Source: Planctomycetota bacterium
GTDB lineage: Bacteria > Planctomycetota > UBA1135
Length of the DNA stretch: 64,000 nucleotides
NCBI GenBank assembly: GCA_024229395.1
Contig: JAAESM010000002.1
Location: 215,682-279,681 of the forward strand
Reading direction: 5' to 3'
The position numbers and the translations under genes were made by a program. Positions 8,230-16,668 of the stretch are shown here, piece after piece. Numbering within the stretch: the first letter of the stretch is position 1; every line of letters starts with the position of its first letter. The notes beneath the pieces are model-generated. The model ran no database searches and was not told the DNA's origin. It was given only the letters and a program-made list of their open reading frames with translations.

Positions 8230-9216
8230 ATGGGTACCCTCCTCCAGACCCTTCCTGATGGCCCGCTTGATATCGTCGGCGATATCCACGGCGAGCTAGA
8301 AGCGCTACAAGATCTATTGCGCCATCTGGGATATGACTCCGAGGGCAACCACCCGCAAGGCCGGCACCTGGTTTTTGTAGGTGACCTGGTCGACCGTGGC
8401 CCCGACAGTCTTGGAGTCGTGCGCTTGGTCTCCAGGCTCATGGAGAATGGCGGCGCATCCTGCATCGTCGGCAACCACGAGCTAAACTTGCTGCTCGGCA
8501 AACGTCGGGCGGGCAATGAGTGGTTCTGGGGCGAGGGCCAGGAGCTGCGCGATAACGGCCACAGGATCGAGCAGGTCTTGGCCAACGACGACACGCGCGT
8601 CGAGATCATGCTGTTCCTGCTGCGCTTGCCCTTAGCCTTGCAGCGGGCCGACCTAAGGGTGGTTCACGCTTGCTGGGATACACTAGCCGTGAAAAGCCTT
8701 CCGGAGGCCCAGTGCGGCTTGGTGGACCTCTTCTACGACACCGAGCGCGCCATCACCCTGGCGGCCGTCGAGGCGGGCCATATGCGCAACTCCATGGCTG
8801 CCAATCTGGCACGTCAGAACGACAATCCGGTCACCGTGCTGACTTCGGGTCAGGAGCGTCCGACCGCCGAGCCTTTCCGCGCTGGTGGGCAGACTCGGCA
8901 TGTTGAGCGCGTGCCGTGGTGGGAAAGCTACGAAGATTCGGTCGAAGTGGTGTTCGGCCACTATTGGCGCGCCCTCGATCCCGACAACCGGGCGGTGAAG
9001 CGCGGCCCGTACCTATTCGGCGACCGTCCGTATCACCAAGCGCTGGGGCCACTGCACAACGCTTACTGCGTGGACTTCTCGGTGGGCTACCGCAACGTGG
9101 CACGGGCCAAGGGCGACGTCAGCCGTCGCTCCACCGCTCTGGCGGCACTGCGTCATCCGGAGCGTGAGCTGATGCTCGACAATGGCTCGCGGATCTCAGT
9201 CAGCGACGCACCCTAG
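8230..9216 (+). CDS. Metallophosphoesterase (calcineurin-like)
   Basis: 328-aa binuclear-metal phosphoesterase. Motifs in order: GDIHG (residues ~18-22), GDLVDRGPDS (~51-60), GNHE (~81-84), a mid-protein VVHACWD histidine, and GHYW near residue 245 as the last metal ligand. This is the PrpE/ApaH/PPP-like branch; candidates are diadenosine tetraphosphatase or protein serine/threonine phosphatase activity. The extra 80-100 C-terminal residues compared with PrpE leave the substrate open. It is monocistronic, with the porin terminator upstream. Confidence 0.85.
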   Translation: MGTLLQTLPDGPLDIVGDIHGELEALQDLLRHLGYDSEGNHPQGRHLVFVGDLVDRGPDSLGVVRLVSRLMENGGASCIVGNHELNLLLGKRRAGNEWFWGEGQELRDNGHRIEQVLANDDTRVEIMLFLLRLPLALQRADLRVVHACWDTLAVKSLPEAQCGLVDLFYDTERAITLAAVEAGHMRNSMAANLARQNDNPVTVLTSGQERPTAEPFRAGGQTRHVERVPWWESYEDSVEVVFGHYWRALDPDNRAVKRGPYLFGDRPYHQALGPLHNAYCVDFSVGYRNVARAKGDVSRRSTALAALRHPERELMLDNGSRISVSDAP

Positions 9217-9290
9217 GTGATGCTCGCCAGCGCCCCGGCCCGACCGTCGCGACCTAGGGCAAAGCCCTGAACTCCAGTCTGGCGCGTGTC

Positions 9291-9662
9291 TTAAGCAGCG
9301 GGGTCGAAACCGATCTCTTCGGCGTCGGCCCACAGATCATCCATGCCATAGAACTCACGCGCTTCTTCGGTGAGGATATGGACGATCACGTCGTCGAAGT
9401 CGCACAACATCCAGTTGGAGTGTGCGGTGCCTTCATTGACACCTTTGGAACCGGTGAGTTCCTTGGCCGCCATCTTCAGGGAATCGGCCATCGACTTGGT
9501 CTGGCGCATGCTTTGCGTGGTGACCAGTACGAAGTAGTCCGTGAGGAACAAGAACTCGCCGACATCAAGGATGCGGATGTTCTCGCCCTTCAACAGGTCG
9601 GCTTCGTGCGCCAGCCTTACGGCCAGCGCACGAGCGTCTTTGCTGCTGTCGTTATTTTCCAA
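9291..9662 (-). CDS. rsfS: Ribosomal silencing factor RsfS (Iojap/DUF143)
   Basis: 123 aa. RsfS binds L14 and blocks joining of 30S and 50S subunits in nutrient shortage. Seen: ILDVGEFLFLTDYFVLVTT core, then ADSLKMAAKEL helix, the W-M-L-C-D-F-D-D-V-I-V-H strand and REFYGMDDLWADAE near the end, all in family order. The start is a TTG, supported by an AAGGA ribosome binding site about 8 nt upstream. It lies 11 nt after hppA on the same strand, so the two are likely co-transcribed; hppA-rsfS linkage is not a usual pair. Confidence 0.92.
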   Translation of the reverse strand: MENNDSSKDARALAVRLAHEADLLKGENIRILDVGEFLFLTDYFVLVTTQSMRQTKSMADSLKMAAKELTGSKGVNEGTAHSNWMLCDFDDVIVHILTEEAREFYGMDDLWADAEEIGFDPAA

Positions 9663-9673
9663 CAGCGTATTCC

Positions 9674-11734
9674 TTAGCTACCGATGAAGAACGGCAGAAG
9701 CAGAAGGCTTACTACCGACATCAGCTTGAGCAAGATGTTCAGCGAAGGACCGGAAGTATCCTTGAATGGGTCACCGACGGTATCGCCAACAACAGCTGCC
9801 TTGTGAGGGTCGCTGCCTTTGCCGCCGTGGTGTCCTTTCTCGATGTACTTCTTGGCGTTGTCCCATGCGCCACCAGCGTTAGCCATGAACAGTGCCATCA
9901 TGACACCAGCAGCGAGCGAGCCAGCGAGCATGCCGCCGAGCATCACAACACCGCCGAACAGGCCAACCAGGATTGGAGCTGCAATCGCGAGCAGACCAGG
10001 CAGAACCATTTCCTTCAGCGAACCTTTGGTCGAGATGGAAACGCAAGCTGCGTAGTCAGGCTTACCAGTGCCTTCGAGGATTCCAGGAATCTCGCGGAAC
10101 TGACGACGTACCTCTTCGATCATCGAGAAGGCTGCGCGACCTACGGCTTCCATGGTCATGGCGGCGAACATGAACGGCAACATTGCGCCGAACAGCAAAC
10201 CGATCACAACGTTTGGCTCGGTGATCGCCAAGTTGAAATCACCCAGACCCTTGTCTGCATAAAGCTTGGTTGCGGTTGCACCGTAAGCGGAGAAGAAGGC
10301 CAACGCGGTGAGCGTTGCAGAACCAATCGCGAAACCTTTACCAACTGCAGCGGTGGTGTTGCCCACTGCATCGAGTGCATCGGTGCGCTCACGAACTTCC
10401 GGTGGAAGCTCAGCCATTTCAGCCATGCCGCCAGCGTTGTCAGCAACAGGACCGTAAGCATCGACACCAAGCGAAATACCCAAGGTGGAGAGCATGCCGA
10501 CTGCAGCGAGTGCGATGCCGTAGATACCGCCGTAGTTGAATGCGATACCGATGGTGATGCACAACACGATGACTGGGAACATGGTCGACTTCATGCCGAC
10601 ACCGAGGCCAGCGATGATGTTGGTTGCCTCACCAGTCTCAGACTGCTCCGCAATGTTCTGCACAGGCTTGTGCTCGAAAGCGGTGTAGTACTCGGTGATC
10701 TTACCGATGATCACGCCAGAGGCGAGACCAGCAAGGATCGCGAAGAACAGACCGTTGCCGGTGAAGTTCTCGCCGAACTCAAGACCAGCGTGGTTGGTCA
10801 GGAAGTAAGCGAAACCAAGCAGGATGACCGATGCAACAATCAGGCCGTTGAAGAGTGCCGAGTGAATCTTGGACTCATCGTTGGTCTTCACGAATACGGT
10901 TCCGATGATGGAAGCGAAGATACCGCAAGCCGAAAGAGCCAGTGGCAAAGTGATCAGGCCAGAAGCGCCGCCACCTTCTCCGATCAGTGCAGCTGCACCG
11001 AGGGTCATGGCTGCGATGATCGAACCAACATAGGACTCGAACAAGTCAGCGCCCATGCCTGCTACGTCGCCGACGTTATCGCCGACGTTGTCGGCGATGG
11101 TCGCAGGGTTACGAGGATCATCTTCAGGAATACCTGCTTCGACCTTACCTACAAGGTCAGCGCCAACATCTGCTGCCTTGGTGTAGATACCACCACCAAC
11201 ACGTGCGAACAGTGCGATGGAGGAAGCGCCGAAGCTGAAGCCTAGTACGTGTTGCAGGCCGGTCTCCGATGTGCCGTTGATCGCCACGAAGATCGAGATG
11301 CCAAGAACACCGAGGCCAACCACGGTCATGCCCATGACAGTGCCGGAGCCGAAGGCAACTTTCAGTGCTGGTGCAAGACCAGTACGTGCTGCTTCGGTGG
11401 TGCGGACTGCGGCGCGCGTTGCGGTGTGCATGCCGATCCAACCAGCAAGTGCGGAGGCGAATGCGCCAGCAAGGAAGGCGATCATGGTCGGCATTCCGCC
11501 ACCCATGTCTTCGCCGAGAGCGAAGAGGCCACCAGCGACGACCACAACGAAGATGGCGAGTAGCTTGTACTCAGTCACCAGGAAAGCTTTGGCACCATCT
11601 TGAATGGCTTTGGCCAACTCGGCCATACGCTCATTTCCTGCGGGGGCGGCCATGACTTTCATCTGGACCAGGAAGGCCATGACTAGAGCGGCTGCACCGC
11701 CGATCCATGGTAGGTATTCAATTAATTTATCCAT
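9674..11734 (-). CDS. hppA: Membrane-bound cation-translocating pyrophosphatase, K+-dependent type
   Basis: 686 aa, about 16 membrane segments. It couples pyrophosphate hydrolysis to H+ (or Na+) export. Hallmarks: [14 protein letters not shown] (188-201), [20 protein letters not shown] (205-223) carrying the Mg-PPi ligands, a second acidic site [16 protein letters not shown], and [10 protein letters not shown] with [17 protein letters not shown] near the end. In the GNTT-A-A segment residue 462 is alanine; K+-independent enzymes have lysine here, so this is the K+-dependent class, which includes both Na+ and H+ pumps. Which ion is moved cannot be settled by eye. It starts at ATG 11734. Confidence 0.96.
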   Translation of the reverse strand: MDKLIEYLPWIGGAAALVMAFLVQMKVMAAPAGNERMAELAKAIQDGAKAFLVTEYKLLAIFVVVVAGGLFALGEDMGGGMPTMIAFLAGAFASALAGWIGMHTATRAAVRTTEAARTGLAPALKVAFGSGTVMGMTVVGLGVLGISIFVAINGTSETGLQHVLGFSFGASSIALFARVGGGIYTKAADVGADLVGKVEAGIPEDDPRNPATIADNVGDNVGDVAGMGADLFESYVGSIIAAMTLGAAALIGEGGGASGLITLPLALSACGIFASIIGTVFVKTNDESKIHSALFNGLIVASVILLGFAYFLTNHAGLEFGENFTGNGLFFAILAGLASGVIIGKITEYYTAFEHKPVQNIAEQSETGEATNIIAGLGVGMKSTMFPVIVLCITIGIAFNYGGIYGIALAAVGMLSTLGISLGVDAYGPVADNAGGMAEMAELPPEVRERTDALDAVGNTTAAVGKGFAIGSATLTALAFFSAYGATATKLYADKGLGDFNLAITEPNVVIGLLFGAMLPFMFAAMTMEAVGRAAFSMIEEVRRQFREIPGILEGTGKPDYAACVSISTKGSLKEMVLPGLLAIAAPILVGLFGGVVMLGGMLAGSLAAGVMMALFMANAGGAWDNAKKYIEKGHHGGKGSDPHKAAVVGDTVGDPFKDTSGPSLNILLKLMSVVSLLLLPFFIGS

Positions 11735-11855
11735 CGACGTCTTCGGCTAGAAGGGGGACACCTGGGCCAACATCGCGAATTACGGTGCTAGGGCAGGATT
11801 CTGAGGCGCACATTTTAGCGATTCGCAGCCGTAGCGGTGGGCTGAAAAACGGCTA

Positions 11856-12497
11856 TTAACCCTGCTCGTCCCGCTGTTTCCGCTTGTGGATTAAAGCCAG
11901 AAAACGGTTCTTGCGGGCGGTGCCCATCCGGTACACCACGATCGACACCACGACGACGGCCAGAATCAGCAGCGGAACGCGGAATTTGTGCATCTGTTCA
12001 AGCACATAATCCAGGTTTGCGGCGAACTTCCAGCCCAACCACACGGAGATCGGCACGGTCAAGGCGGCACCAATCGAATCCAGGATCACGAACTTGGTGT
12101 AGCTCATACGCAGGTTCCCGGCCACGAGGTAGGCCACCATGCGTACTCCAGGCACAAAACGGGCGAAAAACACCACTTTAGTGCCGTTTTTGAGGAAGCT
12201 GACGTTGAATCGGCGCCTTCGGGATGGCTTCAGATGGCTGCGCAAAACCGGCCAGTTGTAGACGCGCTCGCCAGCGAAACGCCCAAGCATGTAAATGATG
12301 GTGTCGCCGGCCAAAATGCCGCCCCAGCACCAGCAGACGGCGGCTACATAGCCTAAATTGCCCTCAGAGACGAAATACCCGGAGCCCAAAATCACCAATT
12401 CCTCGGACCACGGCGGTAAACCGAGGCCGCAAGCCACGAGCAGCAAGAAGGCCATCAGACCTGGGCCTTGCGCCATGAACTCGAGGACGGCTTCCAT
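11856..12497 (-). CDS. DedA-family membrane protein
   Basis: 213 aa, four to five membrane segments. DedA/SNARE-associated (VTT) proteins are lipid scramblase/flippase-like; some recycle undecaprenyl phosphate. The N-terminal half has the re-entrant acidic motif (LPPWSEELVILGSGYF, the two glutamates) and the second half the F-x-R-F-x-P-G-x-R motif (FFARFVPGVRMVAYLVAG) followed by F-x-x-x-D-x-x-G. The basic C-terminus (RKNRFLALIHKRKQR) is cytoplasmic. It is alone on its strand between hppA and the ABC unit. Confidence 0.88.
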   Translation of the reverse strand: MEAVLEFMAQGPGLMAFLLLVACGLGLPPWSEELVILGSGYFVSEGNLGYVAAVCWCWGGILAGDTIIYMLGRFAGERVYNWPVLRSHLKPSRRRRFNVSFLKNGTKVVFFARFVPGVRMVAYLVAGNLRMSYTKFVILDSIGAALTVPISVWLGWKFAANLDYVLEQMHKFRVPLLILAVVVVSIVVYRMGTARKNRFLALIHKRKQRDEQG

Positions 12498-12517
12498 AGG
12501 GGGAATATTGTAGGGAC

Positions 12518-13141
12518 CTAGCGCGGCTGAGCCGGGCTTTCATCGCTGGATTCAGCAAGCATGCGGTTCAGCAGGAAGGTACGTCGCTCGCTTGGTGGCA
12601 GCAGCAGGAAATCCCGATAGGCCGCCGAGGTCAAACGGGAGAGGGCATTGGGGCCGCCACCGCTGGCCAGGAACCATTCCATTGCGCGCAGGCCGACGTG
12701 TAGGTCTTGAGGATCAGCTGAGATTGGAAACGCCCGTTCTACAAGCACATGGGATTGTGTTTGTAGTGCTTCCCACGGCGCTGGCAGCTTGTCGACGGAA
12801 TCTCCAGCGAGTTTGGCGCCAACTTTGGCCCAATCCAGGGCGTCGGCGGGCAGGCGATTCATCGATGGTCCAGAAGCCGCAAAGCCGATTTGGTAGATCG
12901 CAAAGTGGAGCGGAGTTCCGTTGCCGGTTTGATGGAGGTATTGCTGGCCCAAGTCGCGTAAGCCGAGCAGGTCGAGGTCGGCGTCGGCCTGTTGATAGCG
13001 GCGCGCGGTCCACCAGCTCTGAGCACTCTGGCCGGCGCTTTGCCCGAGTGGTTGGATGCCGGCAAGCAAGGAGCCGGCCACCGCCAAGGCAATCCAGATC
13101 GCCAGGCAGCGTTGCAGCCATACCGACGGCGAAGGGTTCAC
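12518..13141 (-). CDS. Hypothetical membrane-anchored protein, third gene of ABC unit
   Basis: 207 aa starting at GTG. One N-terminal membrane segment (CLAIWIALAVAGSLLAGI, residues 12-29) and then a soluble extracytoplasmic region with helical DLDLLGLRDLGQQYL and HVGLRAMEWFLASGGG stretches. I recognise no family. Its start codon overlaps the stop of the permease-like gene (GTGA, 13138-13141), so it belongs to the same unit as the ATPase and membrane protein and is a likely partner of that transporter. Confidence 0.7.
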   Translation of the reverse strand: MNPSPSVWLQRCLAIWIALAVAGSLLAGIQPLGQSAGQSAQSWWTARRYQQADADLDLLGLRDLGQQYLHQTGNGTPLHFAIYQIGFAASGPSMNRLPADALDWAKVGAKLAGDSVDKLPAPWEALQTQSHVLVERAFPISADPQDLHVGLRAMEWFLASGGGPNALSRLTSAAYRDFLLLPPSERRTFLLNRMLAESSDESPAQPR

Positions 13142-14169
13142 CGCGCCGCTCTCCGCTTACACGCCAACAGCAAGGCCAAAACTCCAACGGCCAACCAAAC
13201 CACCAGTGCGCCGGTGCTGGTGGTGCCGCTGTAACGCTCGAAGCGGTAACCGTTGCTGATCAAGCCTTCGACATTCGGTAGTGAATGCTTCAGCAGCAGG
13301 AAAACCTTGGCCAACCAGCCCAGGCCTGCGTCGCCGAGGCGCGTCGGTGGGTGATAGGCGGCCAGGCTCCCGAAGAAGAACACCGCCCAGGCAGCAAGGC
13401 TGGCGCGCACTTGTCCAAAGCGTGCCAAAGCCAGCAGGATTGCCATCAATGGCAAGAAGAACAGAGTTTGACGTAACAGCAGCAACCACAGATCGCTGCC
13501 GCCGGGTTGCGGGACTTCCAAACGAACCAGTGGGCGGAACAAGCGCAACTTGGTGCCGGCGGGGGCGAACAATTGGACCTTGCCGCTCTCCGCCTCTTCT
13601 TTTTGCAGTGGCCAGCGCAGGATTTCACCAGCTGTGGCCAGGACTTCCGCGCCTTCCGCGTTGCGGATTGCAAGCGCTTGTTGCGGCGGATCGATTTGAC
13701 TCCAATCCAAGGTCAGCAACATCTGGCCGCCGTCGGGAACTTGGCCACCAAGGTCAAACTCCCAGCCGCCGTCGGCGCTGTTCTGCAAGCTGACCGGGAA
13801 CAAGCTCGCGCCGCCGGTGGGGCTTTGCACACCTGGCACCAGCACGGCCAAGCCTGCCAGCAGCAGACCGCCGATCATGAGTAGCAATAGAGCCAGGAAC
13901 TCCGCCAGCGGTGCGCGATAACCCCGAGGGTCACGCAGTCGCTCTTCCAGCGGCCAGCCTTCGGCCCGACGTTTTTGCATCAGCCAGCCGCAGCGAAAGA
14001 GCAGTGCGATTGGCCAAAGGCTGACGTAAGCTAAGTAAGGGCCGATGTTTGCGTCGCCAAGTGTGGTGTCGAAGCTGACCTGAGAGGCCGTGAAGATACC
14101 CCCCAGCAAGACCCACAAACCCCAGCGGCCGAGCAGCTCACGAGCGAATCCCAGTGCGAGGTTGATCAC
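13138..14169 (-). CDS. ABC-transporter-associated integral membrane protein
   Basis: 343 aa, GTG start overlapping the ATPase stop by 4 nt. Predicted topology: two N-terminal membrane segments (LWVLLGGIFTAS and AYVSLWPIALLF), a third near 95-115 (LLLLMIGGLLLAGLAVLVPG), a ~130-residue extracytoplasmic beta-rich domain (FDLGGQVPDGGQMLLTLDW), then three more segments (LLLRQTLFFLPLMAILLAL, LAAWAVFFFGSLAA, LVVWLAVGVLALLLA). This looks like an ABC-2-type permease with a large periplasmic insert, but no signature motif allows a firm family call. Confidence 0.7.
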   Translation of the reverse strand: MINLALGFARELLGRWGLWVLLGGIFTASQVSFDTTLGDANIGPYLAYVSLWPIALLFRCGWLMQKRRAEGWPLEERLRDPRGYRAPLAEFLALLLLMIGGLLLAGLAVLVPGVQSPTGGASLFPVSLQNSADGGWEFDLGGQVPDGGQMLLTLDWSQIDPPQQALAIRNAEGAEVLATAGEILRWPLQKEEAESGKVQLFAPAGTKLRLFRPLVRLEVPQPGGSDLWLLLLRQTLFFLPLMAILLALARFGQVRASLAAWAVFFFGSLAAYHPPTRLGDAGLGWLAKVFLLLKHSLPNVEGLISNGYRFERYSGTTSTGALVVWLAVGVLALLLACKRRAAR

Positions 14170-14801
14170 AGTTGGGCTCCAGCTTTTGCGTTCAGGTCAG
14201 GAACTCCGGACTTCAGGTCCAGCACCAGCGGTGCCAAATCACAGCAGCCCACACCTTCCGGTGCCACGATTAGCACGGCGCTTTTCGCCAGCGCATCCAG
14301 CGCATTGGTCAAACTGTCCATGCCACTCGGGTCGAGAGCGGTTTGCGGTTCATCCAAGACCAGCAACTGCGGCTCGCCAAGCCACGCGCGTGCCAAGTTC
14401 AGCCGCTGACGCCAACCGCGCGACAGTTCTCCGATGGGGCGGTCGGCGAACTCTTGTAGCTGGAAGAGTTCGAGGGAGCGCTTCAAGGCACCAGCCTGCT
14501 CGGAGGCGGGGGTGCTGCCCAAGGCCAACAGCTGACGGAAATAGAAGCTGCAGCTTTGATGCAGCGGAAACTCTGGCTCCTGCGGCGCCAAACCAATGCG
14601 CTTGGGGGTGGACAGCTTGCCGCCGCCCGGCGCGATCAATCCAGCAACAGCCAGCACCAAGGTGGTCTTGCCGCTGCCATTGGGCCCGGTCACCAACCCG
14701 CGCTCGCCCGCCTGCAGACTCAGATCCAGCGGCCCAGCCACACGTTTCTTGCCACGGCTGAGGACCAGCTGTTCGAAACGCAAGACGGCGGAACTAGACA
14801 T
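14166..14801 (-). CDS. ABC transporter ATP-binding protein lacking the H-loop histidine
   Basis: 211 aa from ATG 14801, chosen because the family starts with such an LRFEQL strand and a longer start would run into the divergent FHA gene. Walker A GPNGSGKTT, Q-loop LAPQEPEF, signature LSRGWRQR and Walker B LLVLDEPQTALD are all present. After Walker B the H-loop strand reads VLIVAPEG, with no histidine where LxVxH is usual, so hydrolysis may be slow or coupled differently. It is the first gene of a three-gene unit with 4-nt overlaps. Short length and CcmA-like layout suggest a small exporter; the substrate is unknown. Confidence 0.82.
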   Translation of the reverse strand: MSSSAVLRFEQLVLSRGKKRVAGPLDLSLQAGERGLVTGPNGSGKTTLVLAVAGLIAPGGGKLSTPKRIGLAPQEPEFPLHQSCSFYFRQLLALGSTPASEQAGALKRSLELFQLQEFADRPIGELSRGWRQRLNLARAWLGEPQLLVLDEPQTALDPSGMDSLTNALDALAKSAVLIVAPEGVGCCDLAPLVLDLKSGVPDLNAKAGAQL

Positions 14802-14861
14802 GGGAAAGTGCGACCGACTTCTGCCGCAAGTAAACATATTACCGCTGCTAAAGTATGAGCC

Positions 14862-15482
14862 ATGCAGCTGCGTAGTCGTGGAACCAATGAGTTGATCGAT
14901 CTTGCCGACGGAATGACCATCGGCCGGATGGCTGATTGCGCTATTCAACTCCAGGATGGCAGCATCTCGCGCCACCATGCCAGCATCGAAGAGAGCGGCG
15001 GCATGATGTTCCTGGTCGACAACGGCTCGTCGAACGGTTGCTTCCGCAATGGCGAAAGGACCAAGCGCTGTGAAATCCGTGTCGGCGACTTGCTCACCTT
15101 GGGAGCGCTGGCTTTCGACGTGATTGGTGAGCCGAAGAAGGTGGAGAGTGTGTTGGCACCTGCACCTGCTGCAACGAGTACGCCGAGTTCTTCAGCATCA
15201 CCTCCGGCGAGCACACCACCGGCAAGCGCACCCTCCGCACCACGCCAGGCTCCAGCAGCAAGCACCCAAGCTGCAGCGGAGTCGTCGGCGCCAAGTCGCA
15301 GCGCTGAAGCAGCTGCCGAACGGGCCCGCTTGCGTCATGAGATAGCGGGCAATCATCGCTCCAGTGGTTTGGGCGATTTAGGGCAGCAGCCTCTCGGCAT
15401 CAAGGTGCTGGCCGGCGTGCTCGGCTTGGCCGTGATGTACGGCGTGATCGTCGGTATTCGCTACCTGGCTGGTTCGCTTTAA
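14862..15482 (+). CDS. FHA-domain protein with C-terminal membrane anchor
   Basis: 206 aa. Residues 1-85 are a forkhead-associated phosphothreonine-binding domain: GMTIGRMADC, then SISRHHASIE, the NGSSNGCFRNG loop, and the closing LTLGALAFDV strand. A long Ala/Ser/Pro/Gln linker (about 95-150) leads to a single C-terminal membrane segment (VLAGVLGLAVMYGVIVGI). The FHA head would therefore face the cytoplasm on a flexible tether. No Ser/Thr kinase is encoded nearby. It is divergent from the ABC ATPase with 60 nt between the start codons. Confidence 0.88.
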   Translation: MQLRSRGTNELIDLADGMTIGRMADCAIQLQDGSISRHHASIEESGGMMFLVDNGSSNGCFRNGERTKRCEIRVGDLLTLGALAFDVIGEPKKVESVLAPAPAATSTPSSSASPPASTPPASAPSAPRQAPAASTQAAAESSAPSRSAEAAAERARLRHEIAGNHRSSGLGDLGQQPLGIKVLAGVLGLAVMYGVIVGIRYLAGSL

Positions 15483-15541
15483 GCGAGTGAGTCCAAGCGT
15501 GGGCGGCGGCCCCTGGTGAGGCGCCCTATTTGGCTTGCGCC

Positions 15542-16666
15542 TTAAGCTTCTTGGCGATTGCGATGCGTGCGCATGGCGGCTTCATAAACTTCAACCGTTT
15601 GCGCGGCGGCATTTTCCCACGTGAACTTGCGCGCACGTTTGATACCGACTGCCGCAGCCTGACGTCGCCAGGCCTTTTCACTGACCATGCGTCCGATGCC
15701 ATCGGCGATCGCATCGATGTCTTTGGGGTCAACTCGCAGACCGGAATGCCCTGCAACCCAAGCGGGCGCCGTTTGATCACCCACGATTGCGGGCGTGCCG
15801 CAAGCCATCGCTTCAAGCACAACCAGACCAAAGCCTTCGTGCAAAGATGGGAAGACCAGAGCCATGGCACCTTGGTAGTAACGCAGCAACTCGGTATCGG
15901 TGATGCTCTGCACCAAGCGAATGCGCTTGCGGTGACGTGAGGCTGCCATTGCGCCAAGGAAGGTATCGTGATCCCAACCGATGCGGCCGATGATCACCCA
16001 ATCCGGCGCTGCATCTCGGTCCCACAGCAACTCCATGGCACGCAAAGTACGCATGTAGTTCTTACGCGGCTCCAAAGTGCCGACCGTGAGCAGATAACCT
16101 GAATCGCTTAACTCGCGATCCGCAGGCTTGAAGTAGGGGCTGACACCATGCGGAACCACAGTGACCTTGTCGGCGTTGGCGCCAAGCAACTCGGCGTCGT
16201 AACGACCAGGCTCGGAAACCACGATGATGCGGTCTGAAGCGTTCAGTGCGCGGCGCACGCGATCCAGCAACACCGACGTATTCCAACCATGGAAGGTAGG
16301 GTCGGCCACGAAGGCCGCATCATGCAAGGTCATGACCTTGGCACAATCCCGTACATGCGGGTAGATGTAGTCGGTCCAATGGAACAGGTCGACCTTGGCG
16401 GGGAAGCGCGCGGCATCCATGCCCGGCAACTTGTTCAACTGCTCTATCACGCGGCCAGGCAAGAAGCCGCGGTTCATGTTGTGGCGCTCGGGGTTCAGGC
16501 CCGGTGGCACTTGACGTCCGCCGCGCCACGACGGCGCGAACATCTCCAGGAATGGTCCTTCGGATTCCGGGATCTTGGTGAGCGCAGTGCCAAGCTCGCG
16601 GACATAACGACCGATACCCGCGTAATCGAATAACGCCGGACGGATGTCGAAGCCAACGGTGAACAT
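15542..16666 (-). CDS. Glycosyltransferase family 4
   Basis: 374-aa GT-B glycosyltransferase. Seen: FTVGFDIRPALFDYAGIGRYVREL N-terminus (glycine loop for acceptor), IVVSEPGRYD, LLTVGTLEPRKN opening the donor domain, and the EX7E element in HEGFGLVVLEAMACG. This start pattern is common in mannosyltransferases of O-antigen and lipid carrier pathways. It begins 2 nt after the stop of the dehydrogenase gene upstream, so the two may share a transcript although no functional link is obvious. Confidence 0.85.
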   Translation of the reverse strand: MFTVGFDIRPALFDYAGIGRYVRELGTALTKIPESEGPFLEMFAPSWRGGRQVPPGLNPERHNMNRGFLPGRVIEQLNKLPGMDAARFPAKVDLFHWTDYIYPHVRDCAKVMTLHDAAFVADPTFHGWNTSVLLDRVRRALNASDRIIVVSEPGRYDAELLGANADKVTVVPHGVSPYFKPADRELSDSGYLLTVGTLEPRKNYMRTLRAMELLWDRDAAPDWVIIGRIGWDHDTFLGAMAASRHRKRIRLVQSITDTELLRYYQGAMALVFPSLHEGFGLVVLEAMACGTPAIVGDQTAPAWVAGHSGLRVDPKDIDAIADGIGRMVSEKAWRRQAAAVGIKRARKFTWENAAAQTVEVYEAAMRTHRNRQEA

Positions 16667-16668
16667 GG

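Noticed and set aside
9803-11245. Long plus-strand ORF (480 codons) opposite hppA
   Set aside because: Antisense shadow of a highly conserved gene; composition rich in Cys, His and Arg with no motif.
14802-14978. Longer start for the ABC ATPase
   Set aside because: The extra residues have no ABC sequence and overlap the FHA gene's start.
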